From: Nocardioides agri
GTDB taxonomy: Bacteria > Actinomycetota > Actinomycetes > Propionibacteriales > Nocardioidaceae
NCBI RefSeq assembly: GCF_013778305.1
Contig: NZ_JACEIC010000002.1
Location: forward strand, 2,877,669-2,941,668
Reading direction: 5' to 3'
DNA: 64,000 nt
Part shown: positions 8,491 through 24,096 of the stretch, piece by piece
How positions within the stretch are numbered: position 1 is the first letter of the stretch
Layout: the number at the start of each line of letters is the position of its first letter
Translations under genes and position numbers: made by a program
The notes under the pieces: generated by a model
Told to the model about the DNA's origin: nothing
Database searches by the model: none
What the model saw: only the letters and a program-made list of their open reading frames with translations

Positions 8491-9917
8491 GGAGACCGAC
8501 GACGATGGTGCGCGCCGCGGTCGCCGCGCTGGCCGCCTCCCTGCTCCTCACGGGCTGCGACTTCGACGTCTACAAGCTGCCGCTCCCCGGCGGCGCCGAC
8601 GTCGGCGACGACCCGATCACGGTCACCGCGGAGTTCCAGGACGTGCTCGACCTGGTGCCGCGGTCGACGGTCAAGGTCAACGACGTGAGCGTCGGCCAGG
8701 TCACCGACGTCGCCCTCGCGGGCCAGCACGCGGTCGTGACGATGGAGATCCAGAACGACGTCGACCTCCCGGCCAACTCCGTCGCCGAGCTGCGCACCAC
8801 CAGCCTGCTGGGCGAGAAGTTCGTCCAGCTCTCCGCGCCCACCGACGTGGCGCCCGAGGGCGAGATCGCCGACGGCGCCGAGATCCCGCTCGACCGCACT
8901 GGCCGCAACCCGGAGGTCGAGGAGGTCCTGGGCGCGCTGAGCCTGGTGCTCAACGGCGGTGGCGTGGCCCAGCTCAAGACGATCGCCAGCGAGCTCAACA
9001 AGGCGCTCGACGGTCGCGAGGACACCGCCCGGTCCGTGCTCGACCAGGTGCGGCGGTTCATGCAGCAGCTCGACGAGAACAAGGCCGGCATCGTCGACGC
9101 CATCGACTCCGTCAACCAGCTCGCGAAGTCCGTGACCGCGCAGCAGGACTCGATCGACGCGGCGCTCGACGAGCTCCCCGACGCATTGGAGTCCATCGAC
9201 CAGCAGCGCGCCGACCTGGTCAAGATGCTGAAGGCCCTCGACCGCCTCGGCGACGTCGGGGTCCGCGTCATCAGCAGGACCAAGGACGGCACGATCGCCG
9301 CGCTCGAGCAGCTGAGCCCCGTGCTCACCGAGCTCGCCAACTCGGGCGACGACCTCGTGAACTCCTTCCACGTCTTCCTCACCTACCCGTTCGTCGACGA
9401 GGTCGTGGGGCGCGACCCGCAGGTCGCCCGCAACCTGCACATGGGCGACTACACCAACCTGTCGGTCGAGCTCGACCTCGACCTGTCGGGCGGCATCACG
9501 GGCCTGCCGACCAGCCTGCCGACCAGCCTGCCGACGCTGCTGCCCGGCGACCTGGACCCGCCGGCCGTCGTCGACCTCCTGACGCGCTGCATCGCCAGCG
9601 GTGACCTGAACAGCGAGCCGTGCCGACGGCTGACCGGCAGCCTCGAGGGCCTCGAGCGGCTGAAGACGGAGTGCCGCAAGCCCGCCAACCAGGGTGCGCT
9701 CGTGTGCACCGCGCTCAACCAGGTGCCCGGGCTGCCGGTCCCCGTGCCGTCCGACGCGCCGTCGATCCCGATCGTCGGCGACCTGCTCGGCCTCGGCCGC
9801 GCCGCCGCCGGACCCACGGCCCGCAGCGGTCACGGGCCGACGATGCGCCAGCTGAGCCGCGCCTTCGACCCGGCGCTCGTCCAGCTGCTCGTCCCGGGGA
9901 TGGTGAGCTCGCGATGA
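8487..9917 (+). CDS. mceE: MCE-family lipoprotein, MceE/LprK position
   Basis: This is the fifth MCE subunit and the one anchored by lipid. It has 476 residues, with a basic N-terminus and a hydrophobic stretch ending in the lipobox LLLTGC (Cys at about 24). The MCE domain follows, containing STVKVNDVSVGQVTDV, then a long helical region. A 12-base tandem repeat at 9504-9539 encodes LPTSLPTSLPTLLP. The fifth gene of mycobacterial mce operons is likewise a lipoprotein, so position and motif agree. Start and stop both overlap neighbours by ATGA. Confidence 0.92.
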   Translation: MRRPTTMVRAAVAALAASLLLTGCDFDVYKLPLPGGADVGDDPITVTAEFQDVLDLVPRSTVKVNDVSVGQVTDVALAGQHAVVTMEIQNDVDLPANSVAELRTTSLLGEKFVQLSAPTDVAPEGEIADGAEIPLDRTGRNPEVEEVLGALSLVLNGGGVAQLKTIASELNKALDGREDTARSVLDQVRRFMQQLDENKAGIVDAIDSVNQLAKSVTAQQDSIDAALDELPDALESIDQQRADLVKMLKALDRLGDVGVRVISRTKDGTIAALEQLSPVLTELANSGDDLVNSFHVFLTYPFVDEVVGRDPQVARNLHMGDYTNLSVELDLDLSGGITGLPTSLPTSLPTLLPGDLDPPAVVDLLTRCIASGDLNSEPCRRLTGSLEGLERLKTECRKPANQGALVCTALNQVPGLPVPVPSDAPSIPIVGDLLGLGRAAAGPTARSGHGPTMRQLSRAFDPALVQLLVPGMVSSR

Positions 9918-11200
9918 TCACCCGCCGCACCCGCATCCAGCTGCTGGTCTTCGTGGCCATCACGCTCATCGGCGTCAGCTTCGTCGGCGCCCGCTACGCC
10001 CGGCTCGACCGCTACCTGATCGACGACCAGTACACCGTCGTCGCGCACCTCGAGCGGTCGGGCGGCATCTACGAGGGCGCCGAGGTCACCTACCGCGGCG
10101 TGCAGGTCGGCAGCGTCGGCGAGCTCGAGCTCACCGACGACGGGGTCGACGCCCGGCTCGACATCGACAACGAGCACGACGACATCCCCGACGACACCCT
10201 GGCCGTGGTCGGCAACCGGTCAGCGGTCGGCGAGCAGTACGTGGAGCTCCAGCCCCGCGTCGACACCGCGCCGTACCTCTCCGACGGGTCCGAGATCGAG
10301 ATGGCCGACACCCGCACGCCGATCGCGACCGAGAAGCTGCTGGCCGACATCTCCACCACCGTGCAGTCGGTGGACCAGCAGGCCCTGGCGACCACCGTCG
10401 ACGAGCTCGGGAAGGCCTTCGGCGGCACGGGTCGCGACCTCCAGCGGATCATCGACACCGGCAACTCCTTCATCGAGGAGGCCGACGCCAACTTCGAGGT
10501 GACCTCGGCGCTGATCCGCGACAGCAACACGGTGCTCAGCACCCAGGTCGACAAGGCCGACGCCTTCCGGACCTTCGCCGACCAGCTGAGCCTCTTCAGC
10601 GGGACGCTCGCCGGCGCCGACCCCGACCTGCGCACGGTCATCGACCAGGGCTCGGGGGCGGCCAACCAGCTGCGCACCTTCCTGGAGCAGCACGGCGTCG
10701 AGCTCGGCGAGCTGGTCGGCAACGTGGCGACGACCGGCGAGGTCGTCGTCGCCCACCTGCCGGGCATCCAGCAGATCCTGTCGATCTACCCCTACGTCGT
10801 CGAGGGCGGCTTCACGGTGGTGTCGAAGTCGCCGGACACCGGCCGCTACGACGCCCACTTCGGGCTGATCCTGACCAACAACCCCGTCTGCCACCAGGGG
10901 TACGAGGGCACCGACACCCGGCCGCCGCAGGACGGCAGCGACCGGCCGATGAACACCAGCGCCGGCTGCACCGAGCCGGCCAGCAAGAGCAACGCCCGCG
11001 GTGTGCAGAACCTGCAGCGGGCGGGGGCGGCGTACCGCGCCCCGGTGCTCGCCACCTACGACCCCGACAGCGGCCGGCTGCGGTGGGGCGACCGCGTGCC
11101 CGGTCACCGCACCCTGGCCGGGTCGCCCGCCCCCGCCAGCTTCGGAGAGGACGCGTGGAAATGGCTATTTCTCCAGCCGTTGACGAAGATCGACCAGTGA
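9914..11200 (+). CDS. mceF: MCE-family protein, MceF position
   Basis: This is the sixth and last MCE subunit, 428 residues. It has an N-terminal membrane helix (about 9-28), an MCE domain with GAEVTYRGVQVGSVGEL, a helical region, and a C-terminal part with two cysteines (NNPVCHQGY and SAGCTEP) that may form a disulfide outside the cell. The start overlaps the mceE stop (ATGA). The end overlaps the start region of the first Mce-associated gene. Confidence 0.92.
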   Translation: MITRRTRIQLLVFVAITLIGVSFVGARYARLDRYLIDDQYTVVAHLERSGGIYEGAEVTYRGVQVGSVGELELTDDGVDARLDIDNEHDDIPDDTLAVVGNRSAVGEQYVELQPRVDTAPYLSDGSEIEMADTRTPIATEKLLADISTTVQSVDQQALATTVDELGKAFGGTGRDLQRIIDTGNSFIEEADANFEVTSALIRDSNTVLSTQVDKADAFRTFADQLSLFSGTLAGADPDLRTVIDQGSGAANQLRTFLEQHGVELGELVGNVATTGEVVVAHLPGIQQILSIYPYVVEGGFTVVSKSPDTGRYDAHFGLILTNNPVCHQGYEGTDTRPPQDGSDRPMNTSAGCTEPASKSNARGVQNLQRAGAAYRAPVLATYDPDSGRLRWGDRVPGHRTLAGSPAPASFGEDAWKWLFLQPLTKIDQ

Positions 11201-11799
11201 GTGCCGACCTCGACGCCGAGCAGCCGGCAGCCGGGCCGGACCGCCGGTTCCGGCTGGTCCTGACCGCCGTGCTGGTGCTGCTGCTCGTGCTGGCGGCCGG
11301 CTGCCTGGTCTGGCTGCTCGCCGAGCGCCGCGGCGCGGCCGGCGACGCCCAGCGCCAGCGCGATGCCGTGATCCGCCAGACCGAGCAGTTCGTGCTGCGG
11401 CTCAACACCTACGGCCCCGACGACCTCGACGCGCAGGGGCACCTCACCGACTACCAGGACCGCGTGCTCGAGGTGATGAGCGCGAAGTTCGGCGCGGACT
11501 TCGAGGAGAGCGGCGTCTCGCTCGCCGAGCAGACCGTCGCGCAGTCCGGCTACGGGCGCACGGCCGAGGTCTACGGCGTCGGCGTCGACTCGGTCGACGA
11601 CGACTCGGCGACCGTGATCGTCGCGGGCAGCCTGACCGGCAGCTACCCCGACCCGAAGGCACCCGAGGACGAGAGCAAGCGCGTCGACGACCAGCCCGAC
11701 GTGCTCCGGTGGTCGGTCGACCTGGTCAAGGTCGACGGCACGTGGCTGGTCGACGACTACACGCCGGTCAGCGCCGAGGGCGGGGGGGACGAGCAGTGA
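11161..11799 (+). CDS. Mce-associated membrane protein 1
   Basis: A single-pass membrane protein of 212 residues. It has a short N-terminal tail, one strongly hydrophobic helix at about 34-55, and an extracytoplasmic domain ending in a WLVDDYTPV strand. This NTF2-like layout is typical of Mas proteins encoded after mceF and thought to stabilise or regulate the transporter. ATG 11161 has GGAGAGG about 10 bases upstream. An equally credible start is GTG 11197, which would make the same four-base GTGA overlap seen elsewhere in the operon. Confidence 0.8.
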   Translation: MAISPAVDEDRPVSADLDAEQPAAGPDRRFRLVLTAVLVLLLVLAAGCLVWLLAERRGAAGDAQRQRDAVIRQTEQFVLRLNTYGPDDLDAQGHLTDYQDRVLEVMSAKFGADFEESGVSLAEQTVAQSGYGRTAEVYGVGVDSVDDDSATVIVAGSLTGSYPDPKAPEDESKRVDDQPDVLRWSVDLVKVDGTWLVDDYTPVSAEGGGDEQ

Positions 11800-12539
11800 G
11801 CACCCCGACCTGGTACGACGTCCTGGGCGTCTCGCCCGACGCCGGCGGCGAGGAGGTGCGCGCCGCGTGGCGCGCGGCGATCGCCGACCTCGACCCGACC
11901 GAGCGGCGGTTCGCGCTGCTCAACGAGGCCGCGCAGGTGCTGCTGGACCCCGAGCAGCGGGCGGCGTACGACGCGGAGCTCGGCGTCGCGGAGCCCGAGC
12001 CGCAGCCGGACCGCGAGCCCGAGGCCGAGGCCGAGCCGTCATCAGCGGACGGTCAGCGACGCGCCGTGCCCGGCTGGGTGCTGGCCGGCCTCGCGGTCGC
12101 GGTGCTGCTGGTCGCGGGCGCGGCGGGCGTGGTCTACGCGACCGTGCCCTCCGACCGCGCGGTCGCGGACGCCACGTCGCAGGCCCGGTCCGCGGCCGAG
12201 CGCGCGGTCGTGCCGATCCTCTCCTACGACTCCGCGCACCTCGACGACTCCAAGGCGGCCGCCGAGGCGTACCTGACCGGGTCCTACCGCAAGGAGTACG
12301 ACAAGCTCTTCGACGGCGTGATCGCCACCAACGCCCCGTCGACGGGCACCACGGTGCAGGCGGAGCTGGTGCGATCGGGCGTGGCCCGCGCCGACGCCGA
12401 CCGGGTGCAGGTGTTCCTGCTGGTCGACCAGACCCGCACCAACAAGGCCGAGAAGAGGCCGGTCGTCTTCCAGAACTGGGTGACGGTCACGATGGAGCGG
12501 GTCGGCGACGACTGGCTGGTCTCCGGCATGGACACCTGA
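11796..12539 (+). CDS. Mce-associated membrane protein 2 with an N-terminal J-like domain lacking HPD
   Basis: 247 residues starting at GTG 11796 inside the previous stop. Residues 1-60 resemble a DnaJ J-domain: a WYDVLGVSPDA helix I and an LLNEAAQVLLDPEQRAAYD helix III. The loop that should carry His-Pro-Asp is shortened and reads DLDPT. A Glu/Pro linker and one membrane helix (about 90-110) follow, then an extracytoplasmic Mce-associated-type domain ending NWVTVTMERVGDDWLVSGM. Without HPD it should not stimulate Hsp70 ATPase, so the J-like part may be a docking module. It is the last gene of the mce unit. Confidence 0.8.
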   Translation: MSTPTWYDVLGVSPDAGGEEVRAAWRAAIADLDPTERRFALLNEAAQVLLDPEQRAAYDAELGVAEPEPQPDREPEAEAEPSSADGQRRAVPGWVLAGLAVAVLLVAGAAGVVYATVPSDRAVADATSQARSAAERAVVPILSYDSAHLDDSKAAAEAYLTGSYRKEYDKLFDGVIATNAPSTGTTVQAELVRSGVARADADRVQVFLLVDQTRTNKAEKRPVVFQNWVTVTMERVGDDWLVSGMDT

Positions 12540-12613
12540 TCGACGGGTGATCGACGAGTGATCGACGGGTGATCGCCGGGCGATCGCCGGGCGATCGCCG
12601 GGTGATCGACGGG
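12537..12613 (+). repeat. Seven-copy 11-bp tandem repeat after the mce operon
   Basis: Seven consecutive 11-base units of consensus TGATCGACGGG, with variants at positions 1, 7 and 10. The first unit begins with the TGA stop codon of the preceding gene. The period is not a multiple of three, so this is not a coding repeat. It lies between the mce operon and the rpoB promoter region. Confidence 0.9.
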
Positions 12614-12633
12614 CCGTCCGACCGCCGCGTCGC

Positions 12634-12662
12634 TTGACCTGGTCGCCTTCGGCGTTCATAGT
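12634..12662 (+). promoter_or_regulatory. Candidate rpoBC promoter P1
   Basis: TTGACC (12634-12639) is followed after 17 bases by CATAGT (12657-12662), a good match to the housekeeping sigma consensus. It lies about 165 bases upstream of rpoB, leaving a long untranslated leader. Confidence 0.6.
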
Positions 12663-12696
12663 CATCGCCAACGCGGTCCCGATCCTGGAGCCGGGT

Positions 12697-12725
12697 TTGT
12701 GGTGCGTGCGCGCGTGCAGTAGGGT
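12697..12725 (+). promoter_or_regulatory. Candidate rpoBC promoter P2
   Basis: TTGTGG (12697-12702), a 17-base spacer and TAGGGT (12720-12725). TAGnnT -10 elements are common in actinobacteria and recur in this window. This would start transcription about 95 bases before rpoB. Confidence 0.45.
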
Positions 12726-12827
12726 GGGTCTTTGCGTCTGCCCTCAAATGCTCTCCAGCCTGCCCGGTGGCTGGTTCTGTGGTGGGCCTGACGCCGATCT
12801 CACAGCGTAACCGTCGAAGGACACCTC

Positions 12828-16334
<3,507 letters not shown>

Positions 16335-16337
16335 GTC

Positions 16338-16361
16338 GCGGGGGCCCGCACGGGCCCCCGC
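16338..16361 (+). terminator. rpoB-rpoC intergenic hairpin
   Basis: A perfect 10-bp GC stem (16338-16347 with 16352-16361, loop GCAC) starts four bases after the rpoB stop, and a T run (TTTTTC, 16382-16387) lies 20 bases further on. rpoC must be made in balance with rpoB, so this is more likely a partial terminator or processing site than a full stop. Confidence 0.5.
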
Positions 16362-16414
16362 CTCCGCCCCCTGCACTTCAATTTTTCTAGAACTACCGAA
16401 GGGTTGCAGCCACA

Positions 16415-20299
<3,885 letters not shown>

Positions 20300-20304
20300 G
20301 TCAC

Positions 20305-20350
20305 CGCCGAGTCGGCGCAGTCCTCCCCGGAGGTCTGCGCCGACTCGGCG
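20305..20350 (+). terminator. rpoC terminator
   Basis: A perfect 16-bp inverted repeat (20305-20320 with 20335-20350) with a 14-base loop that itself can pair (CCTC with GAGG). It begins five bases after the rpoC stop and closes the rpoBC unit. Confidence 0.85.
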
Positions 20351-20393
20351 CGTTTAGCGACAACCGACCGGGGCCGCCGGGCGTCCCACAGGC

Positions 20394-20897
20394 ATGAGGA
20401 CAACGCTGACGAGCGCCCTGGTGGGCCTGCTCGTGACGGGACTGGCGAGCGTCCCGTCGGCGGCGCACGCGGCGCCGACCCCCGAGTGCACGAACGCCGC
20501 GCTGGTGGCGTCCTACCGCGGCGGTGACGCCGCGACGAGCCATCGCTACGGCCGGATCGTGCTGCGCAACACCTCCGACCGCGCCTGCGTCGTGCAGGGG
20601 TACGGCGGCCTGTCGTACGTCGGGGGCGATGACGGCACCCAGGTCGGCGCGGCGGCGACCCGCACGCCGAGCCGGACGCCGCGCGTCGTCCTGCAGCCCG
20701 GCCAGCGGGTCGTCAGCCGGGTCGTCGAGACGCTGGCCGCGCCGTACCCGCGGCACACCTGCCGGCCGGCGCACGTCGACGGCTTCCGGGTGTACCTGCC
20801 CGACGAGACCCGGGCGCAGTTCGTGCGGCACCCGACGACGGGGTGCCGGAACCCGCGGATCCACCTCCTCGAGCACGCCGCCTACCGCCGCCCGTAG
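20394..20897 (+). CDS. Secreted DUF4232-family protein
   Basis: A 167-residue exported protein of unknown function. It has an N-terminal signal peptide (about 1-27, ending AHAA) and a DUF4232-like beta-sandwich: a YGRIVLRNTS strand, a CVVQGYGG motif, later LQPGQRV, and four cysteines suited to two disulfides. DUF4232 proteins are common in actinobacterial secretomes. The stop codon TAG doubles as the start of a candidate -10 hexamer for the next gene. Confidence 0.75.
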   Translation: MRTTLTSALVGLLVTGLASVPSAAHAAPTPECTNAALVASYRGGDAATSHRYGRIVLRNTSDRACVVQGYGGLSYVGGDDGTQVGAAATRTPSRTPRVVLQPGQRVVSRVVETLAAPYPRHTCRPAHVDGFRVYLPDETRAQFVRHPTTGCRNPRIHLLEHAAYRRP

Positions 20898-20906
20898 CAT
20901 CGACGG
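20895..20906 (+). promoter_or_regulatory. Leaderless-type -10 for 20907
   Basis: TAGCAT (20895-20900) ends six bases before the ATG at 20907 and uses the preceding gene's TAG stop. No clear -35 is visible. Confidence 0.4.
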
Positions 20907-21914
20907 ATGACCCGGGTCGTCCTCGCCCTCCTGCTCGCCCCAGCGCTGGCCGTCGTGACCGTGCCGGCGTCGTCCGCCGTGCCGGTCCCGGCTGATGGCC
21001 GGGCCGTCGACTCCGCCCGTCCGGACCACGTCATCGGCACCGGCACGCCGGGCAGCTGCACCTCGGCGTCGGTGGTGCGGGCGGTCCGGCTGGGCGGGGT
21101 GATCACCTTCGACTGCGGGCCGGAGCCCGTCACGATCCACATGCGGCGCACGGCGAAGGTCGTCAACACCTCCCGGCGCGTGGTCATCGACGGAGGCGGG
21201 CTGGTGACGCTCGACGGTGGCGGGAAGCACCGCATCCTCTACCAGAACACCTGCGACCCCGACCTCGTCTGGACGACCTCCCACTGCGACGACCAGGCGA
21301 GCCCGCAGCTCGTGGTCCAGCGGATCACGCTGGCGCACGGGAGCTCGGTCGGGGAGGACGAGGGCGGCGGCGCGATCTTCGCGCGCGGCGGTCGGCTGCG
21401 CATCGTCGACGCGACGTTCGTCGGCAACCGGTGCCAGCGCAGCGGGCCGGACGTCGGCGGCGCAGCGGTGCGGGTCTTCGACCAGTACCGCGACCGGCCG
21501 GTGTACGTCGTGGGCAGCGCGTTCCGCGGCGGCCGCTGCAGCAACGGGGGAGCCCTGAGCAGCATCGGCGTCTCCTGGCGGGTCCTCAACAGCACCTTCG
21601 AGCACAACCGCGCGATCGGCCGTGGAGCCAACCCGAGCCGTCCGGGGACCGCCGGCGGCGGCAGCGGCGGCGCGATCTACCTCGACGGCGACCGCTTCAC
21701 GCTCGACCTCGGCGGCACGGTGATCCGCGACAACACCGCGCGCGAGGGCGGCGGTGCGGTCTTCTTCGTGAGCAACGACCGCACCGGCACCATGCGGATC
21801 CGGCACTCGACGCTGGAGCGCAACCCGAGCGCGGGGTTCGAGACGCCGGGTCTGCCGGGCATCTTCTTCCTCGGCGCGCGGCGACCCACTGTGACCGACT
21901 CGGTCCTCCGCTGA
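20907..21914 (+). CDS. Secreted right-handed beta-helix protein
   Basis: A 335-residue secreted protein with a signal peptide at about 1-24 (ending SSAVP). The body shows repeated short strands with GGG turns (VVIDGGGLVTLDGGG, GGGAIFARGG, GGAIYLDGD, GGGAVFFV), the pattern of a pectin-lyase-like parallel beta-helix. A cysteine pair lies in NTCDPDLVWTTSHCDD. No catalytic set is recognisable, so it may be an adhesin or carbohydrate-binding protein rather than a lyase. Confidence 0.7.
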   Translation: MTRVVLALLLAPALAVVTVPASSAVPVPADGRAVDSARPDHVIGTGTPGSCTSASVVRAVRLGGVITFDCGPEPVTIHMRRTAKVVNTSRRVVIDGGGLVTLDGGGKHRILYQNTCDPDLVWTTSHCDDQASPQLVVQRITLAHGSSVGEDEGGGAIFARGGRLRIVDATFVGNRCQRSGPDVGGAAVRVFDQYRDRPVYVVGSAFRGGRCSNGGALSSIGVSWRVLNSTFEHNRAIGRGANPSRPGTAGGGSGGAIYLDGDRFTLDLGGTVIRDNTAREGGGAVFFVSNDRTGTMRIRHSTLERNPSAGFETPGLPGIFFLGARRPTVTDSVLR

Positions 21915-21926
21915 GAGAATCGACAC

Positions 21927-23162
21927 GTGAGCACTCCGACCGAGACCGACGTCCTCGTCGTCGGCGCCGGCCCGGCCGGGTCGGCGGCCGCCGCGTGGGC
22001 GGCGCGCGCCGGCGCCGACGTGGTGCTCGCGGACGCGGCGGTGTTCCCCCGCGACAAGACCTGCGGCGACGGGCTCACCCCGCGCGCGATCGGCGAGCTG
22101 CAGCGCCTGGGCCTGGAGGACTGGCTCCGCGCGCACACCGTCAACCAGGGCCTGCGCGCCCACGGCTTCGGGCAGACCCTGCTGCTGCCGTGGCCGGGTG
22201 GCAGCCTCCCCGGCTGGGGCTCGGCGGTCGCCCGGACGGAGCTCGACGACCACCTGCGCACCACCGCGATCAAGGCGGGCGCGACCGCCGTCGACGGGCA
22301 CCGCGCGGTCGACGTACGACGTGACGGCGACCGGGTCGCCGCGGTCGTCTTCAAGACCGACTCCGGACCGGTCGAGATCGCCTGCCGCCGGCTCGTCGTG
22401 GCCGACGGGGTCCGGTCCCCGCTCGGCAAGGTGCTCGGCCGCGAGTGGCACCGCGACACCGTCTACGGCGTGGCCGGGCGCTCCTACGTCGCGTCGGGCA
22501 TGTCCGACGACCCCTGGATCAGCTCCCACCTCGAGCTGCGCAGCGAGGACGGCGCGGTGCTGTCCGGCTACGGCTGGATCTTCCCGCTCGGCACCGGCGA
22601 GGTGAACCTCGGCGTCGGCACCCTGGCCACCGCCAAGCGGCCGGCCGACATCGCGATCAAGCCGCTGATGCGCCACTACGCCGAGCAGCGCCGCGAGGAG
22701 TTCGAGCTCAGCGGAGACCTGCGGATGCCGACGTCGGCGCTGCTGCCGATGGGCGGCGCGGTGTCCAACGTCGCCGGCCCCAACTGGGCGCTGATCGGCG
22801 ACGCGGCCGCCTGCGTCAACCCGCTCAACGGCGAGGGCATCGACTACGGGCTCGAGACCGGGCGGCTGGTCGCCGAGGTGCTGGCCGAGCACGACGACCT
22901 CTCGACCGTCTGGCCGGCACTGCTGGGCGACCACTACGGCGAGTCGTTCTCGATCGCCCGCCGCCTCGCCGGGCTGGTGACCGTGCCGCGGCTGCTGCCG
23001 ACGCTGGGGCCTGCCGGCATGCGGTCCGACTGGCTGATGACGCTCGCGCTGCGCTGGATGGGCAACCTGGTCACCGACGAGGACCGCGACCGAGCCGCCA
23101 GGGTGTGGCGCTGGGCCGGCCGCCGCTCGATCGCCCGCGACCACCGGCCCCCCTTCGCCTGA
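21927..23162 (+). CDS. Geranylgeranyl reductase family FAD-dependent oxidoreductase
   Basis: A 411-residue flavoprotein that should saturate isoprenoid double bonds. The Rossmann FAD motif VVGAGPAGSAAAAWAARAG is at about 10-28. The family signature FPRDKTCGDGLTPRA (about 47-61) and the second FAD segment IGDAAACVNPLNGEGIDYGLETGR (about 290-313) are intact. In actinobacteria such enzymes reduce the menaquinone side chain (MenJ-like), but I cannot tell the substrate. GTG 21927 lies six bases after a weak -10 (GAGAAT). The nudix gene follows after three bases. Confidence 0.85.
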   Translation: MSTPTETDVLVVGAGPAGSAAAAWAARAGADVVLADAAVFPRDKTCGDGLTPRAIGELQRLGLEDWLRAHTVNQGLRAHGFGQTLLLPWPGGSLPGWGSAVARTELDDHLRTTAIKAGATAVDGHRAVDVRRDGDRVAAVVFKTDSGPVEIACRRLVVADGVRSPLGKVLGREWHRDTVYGVAGRSYVASGMSDDPWISSHLELRSEDGAVLSGYGWIFPLGTGEVNLGVGTLATAKRPADIAIKPLMRHYAEQRREEFELSGDLRMPTSALLPMGGAVSNVAGPNWALIGDAAACVNPLNGEGIDYGLETGRLVAEVLAEHDDLSTVWPALLGDHYGESFSIARRLAGLVTVPRLLPTLGPAGMRSDWLMTLALRWMGNLVTDEDRDRAARVWRWAGRRSIARDHRPPFA

Positions 23163-23165
23163 GCC

Positions 23166-24086
23166 ATGAGCGGGCTCCCGAAGCGGCAGCGGGTCGCGGC
23201 GTACGCCGTGATCCTGCGCGGGGGCGAGATCCTGCTCAGCCGGCTGTCGCCATCGATCACGCCCGAGGAGCTGTGGACGCTGCCCGGCGGCGGGCTGGAC
23301 CACGGCGAGGATCCCCGCGACGCCGTGGTGCGCGAGATCCGCGAAGAGACCGGGCTCGACGCCACGATCGGCGAGACGGCGCGGGTCTACTCCGCGCACC
23401 TGGCCGGCGTGTGGCGCGACGGGCGACGGGTCGACGCCCACGCCCTCCGCATCGTCTACGAGGGCTGGGTGCCCCCCGACGCTCCGGCCCCGCGCGTGCT
23501 CGAGGTCGACGGCTCGACGGTCGAGGCGGCGTGGCAGCCGGTCGAGGCGGTGCTCGAGGGGCGGGTGCCGGTGGCCCCGATGGTGCTGGAGGCGCTGGCC
23601 GACCACCACCCGCACCGGCACCAGCGCCTCGGTGCCTACGCCCTCGCGCGGCGGGTCGTCGGCGGCGCCGACTCGGTGCTGCTGGTCCGGATCTCGGAGC
23701 GCGGCTTCCACACCGGCACCTGGTCGCTGCCCGGCGGCGGCGTCGACCACGGTGAGCCGCCCCGCGCGGCGGTCGTCCGCGAGCTGCGCGAGGAGTGCGG
23801 GGTCGACGGCACGGTCGGCGAGCTGCTCGCCGTGCACGACGACCACTTCAGCGGGGCCGCGCCGTCGGGTCGGTTCGAGGACTTCCACTCGGTGTCGCTC
23901 GCCTTCGAGGTCACCGTCGCCGACGGCGCCGAGCCGGTGCTCGCCGAGACCGGCGGGACGACCGACGCGGTCGCGTGGGTGCCGGTCGCCGACGTGGAGT
24001 CGGGCGCGGTGCCGGTGCTGCCGATGGTCAGCGAGGCGCTCACAGCGGCGCGGCGGCCACCCGGCGCCACCGCGAGCGACGCCTAG
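23166..24086 (+). CDS. Tandem double Nudix hydrolase
   Basis: A 306-residue protein with two complete Nudix domains. Box 1 is GGGLDHGEDPRDAVVREI followed by REETGLD (about 40-63). Box 2 is GGGVDHGEPPRAAVVREL followed by REECGVD (about 196-219). Both keep the REXXEE metal-binding core, so both may be catalytic. Nudix enzymes cleave nucleoside diphosphates linked to other groups; the substrate is unknown. The double domain probably arose by internal duplication. It starts three bases after the flavoprotein, and its TAG stop forms part of the next -10 element. Confidence 0.88.
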   Translation: MSGLPKRQRVAAYAVILRGGEILLSRLSPSITPEELWTLPGGGLDHGEDPRDAVVREIREETGLDATIGETARVYSAHLAGVWRDGRRVDAHALRIVYEGWVPPDAPAPRVLEVDGSTVEAAWQPVEAVLEGRVPVAPMVLEALADHHPHRHQRLGAYALARRVVGGADSVLLVRISERGFHTGTWSLPGGGVDHGEPPRAAVVRELREECGVDGTVGELLAVHDDHFSGAAPSGRFEDFHSVSLAFEVTVADGAEPVLAETGGTTDAVAWVPVADVESGAVPVLPMVSEALTAARRPPGATASDA

Positions 24087-24096
24087 GGTGGGGCGG
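24084..24096 (+). promoter_or_regulatory. Leaderless-type -10 for 24097
   Basis: TAGGGT (24084-24089) starts with the Nudix gene's stop codon and ends seven bases before the ATG at 24097. No -35 is evident. Confidence 0.45.

Noticed and set aside
9504..9539. CRISPR-like or mobile repeat in mceE
   Set aside because: It is a short in-frame 12-base repeat encoding LPTS units with no spacers or neighbouring cas genes.
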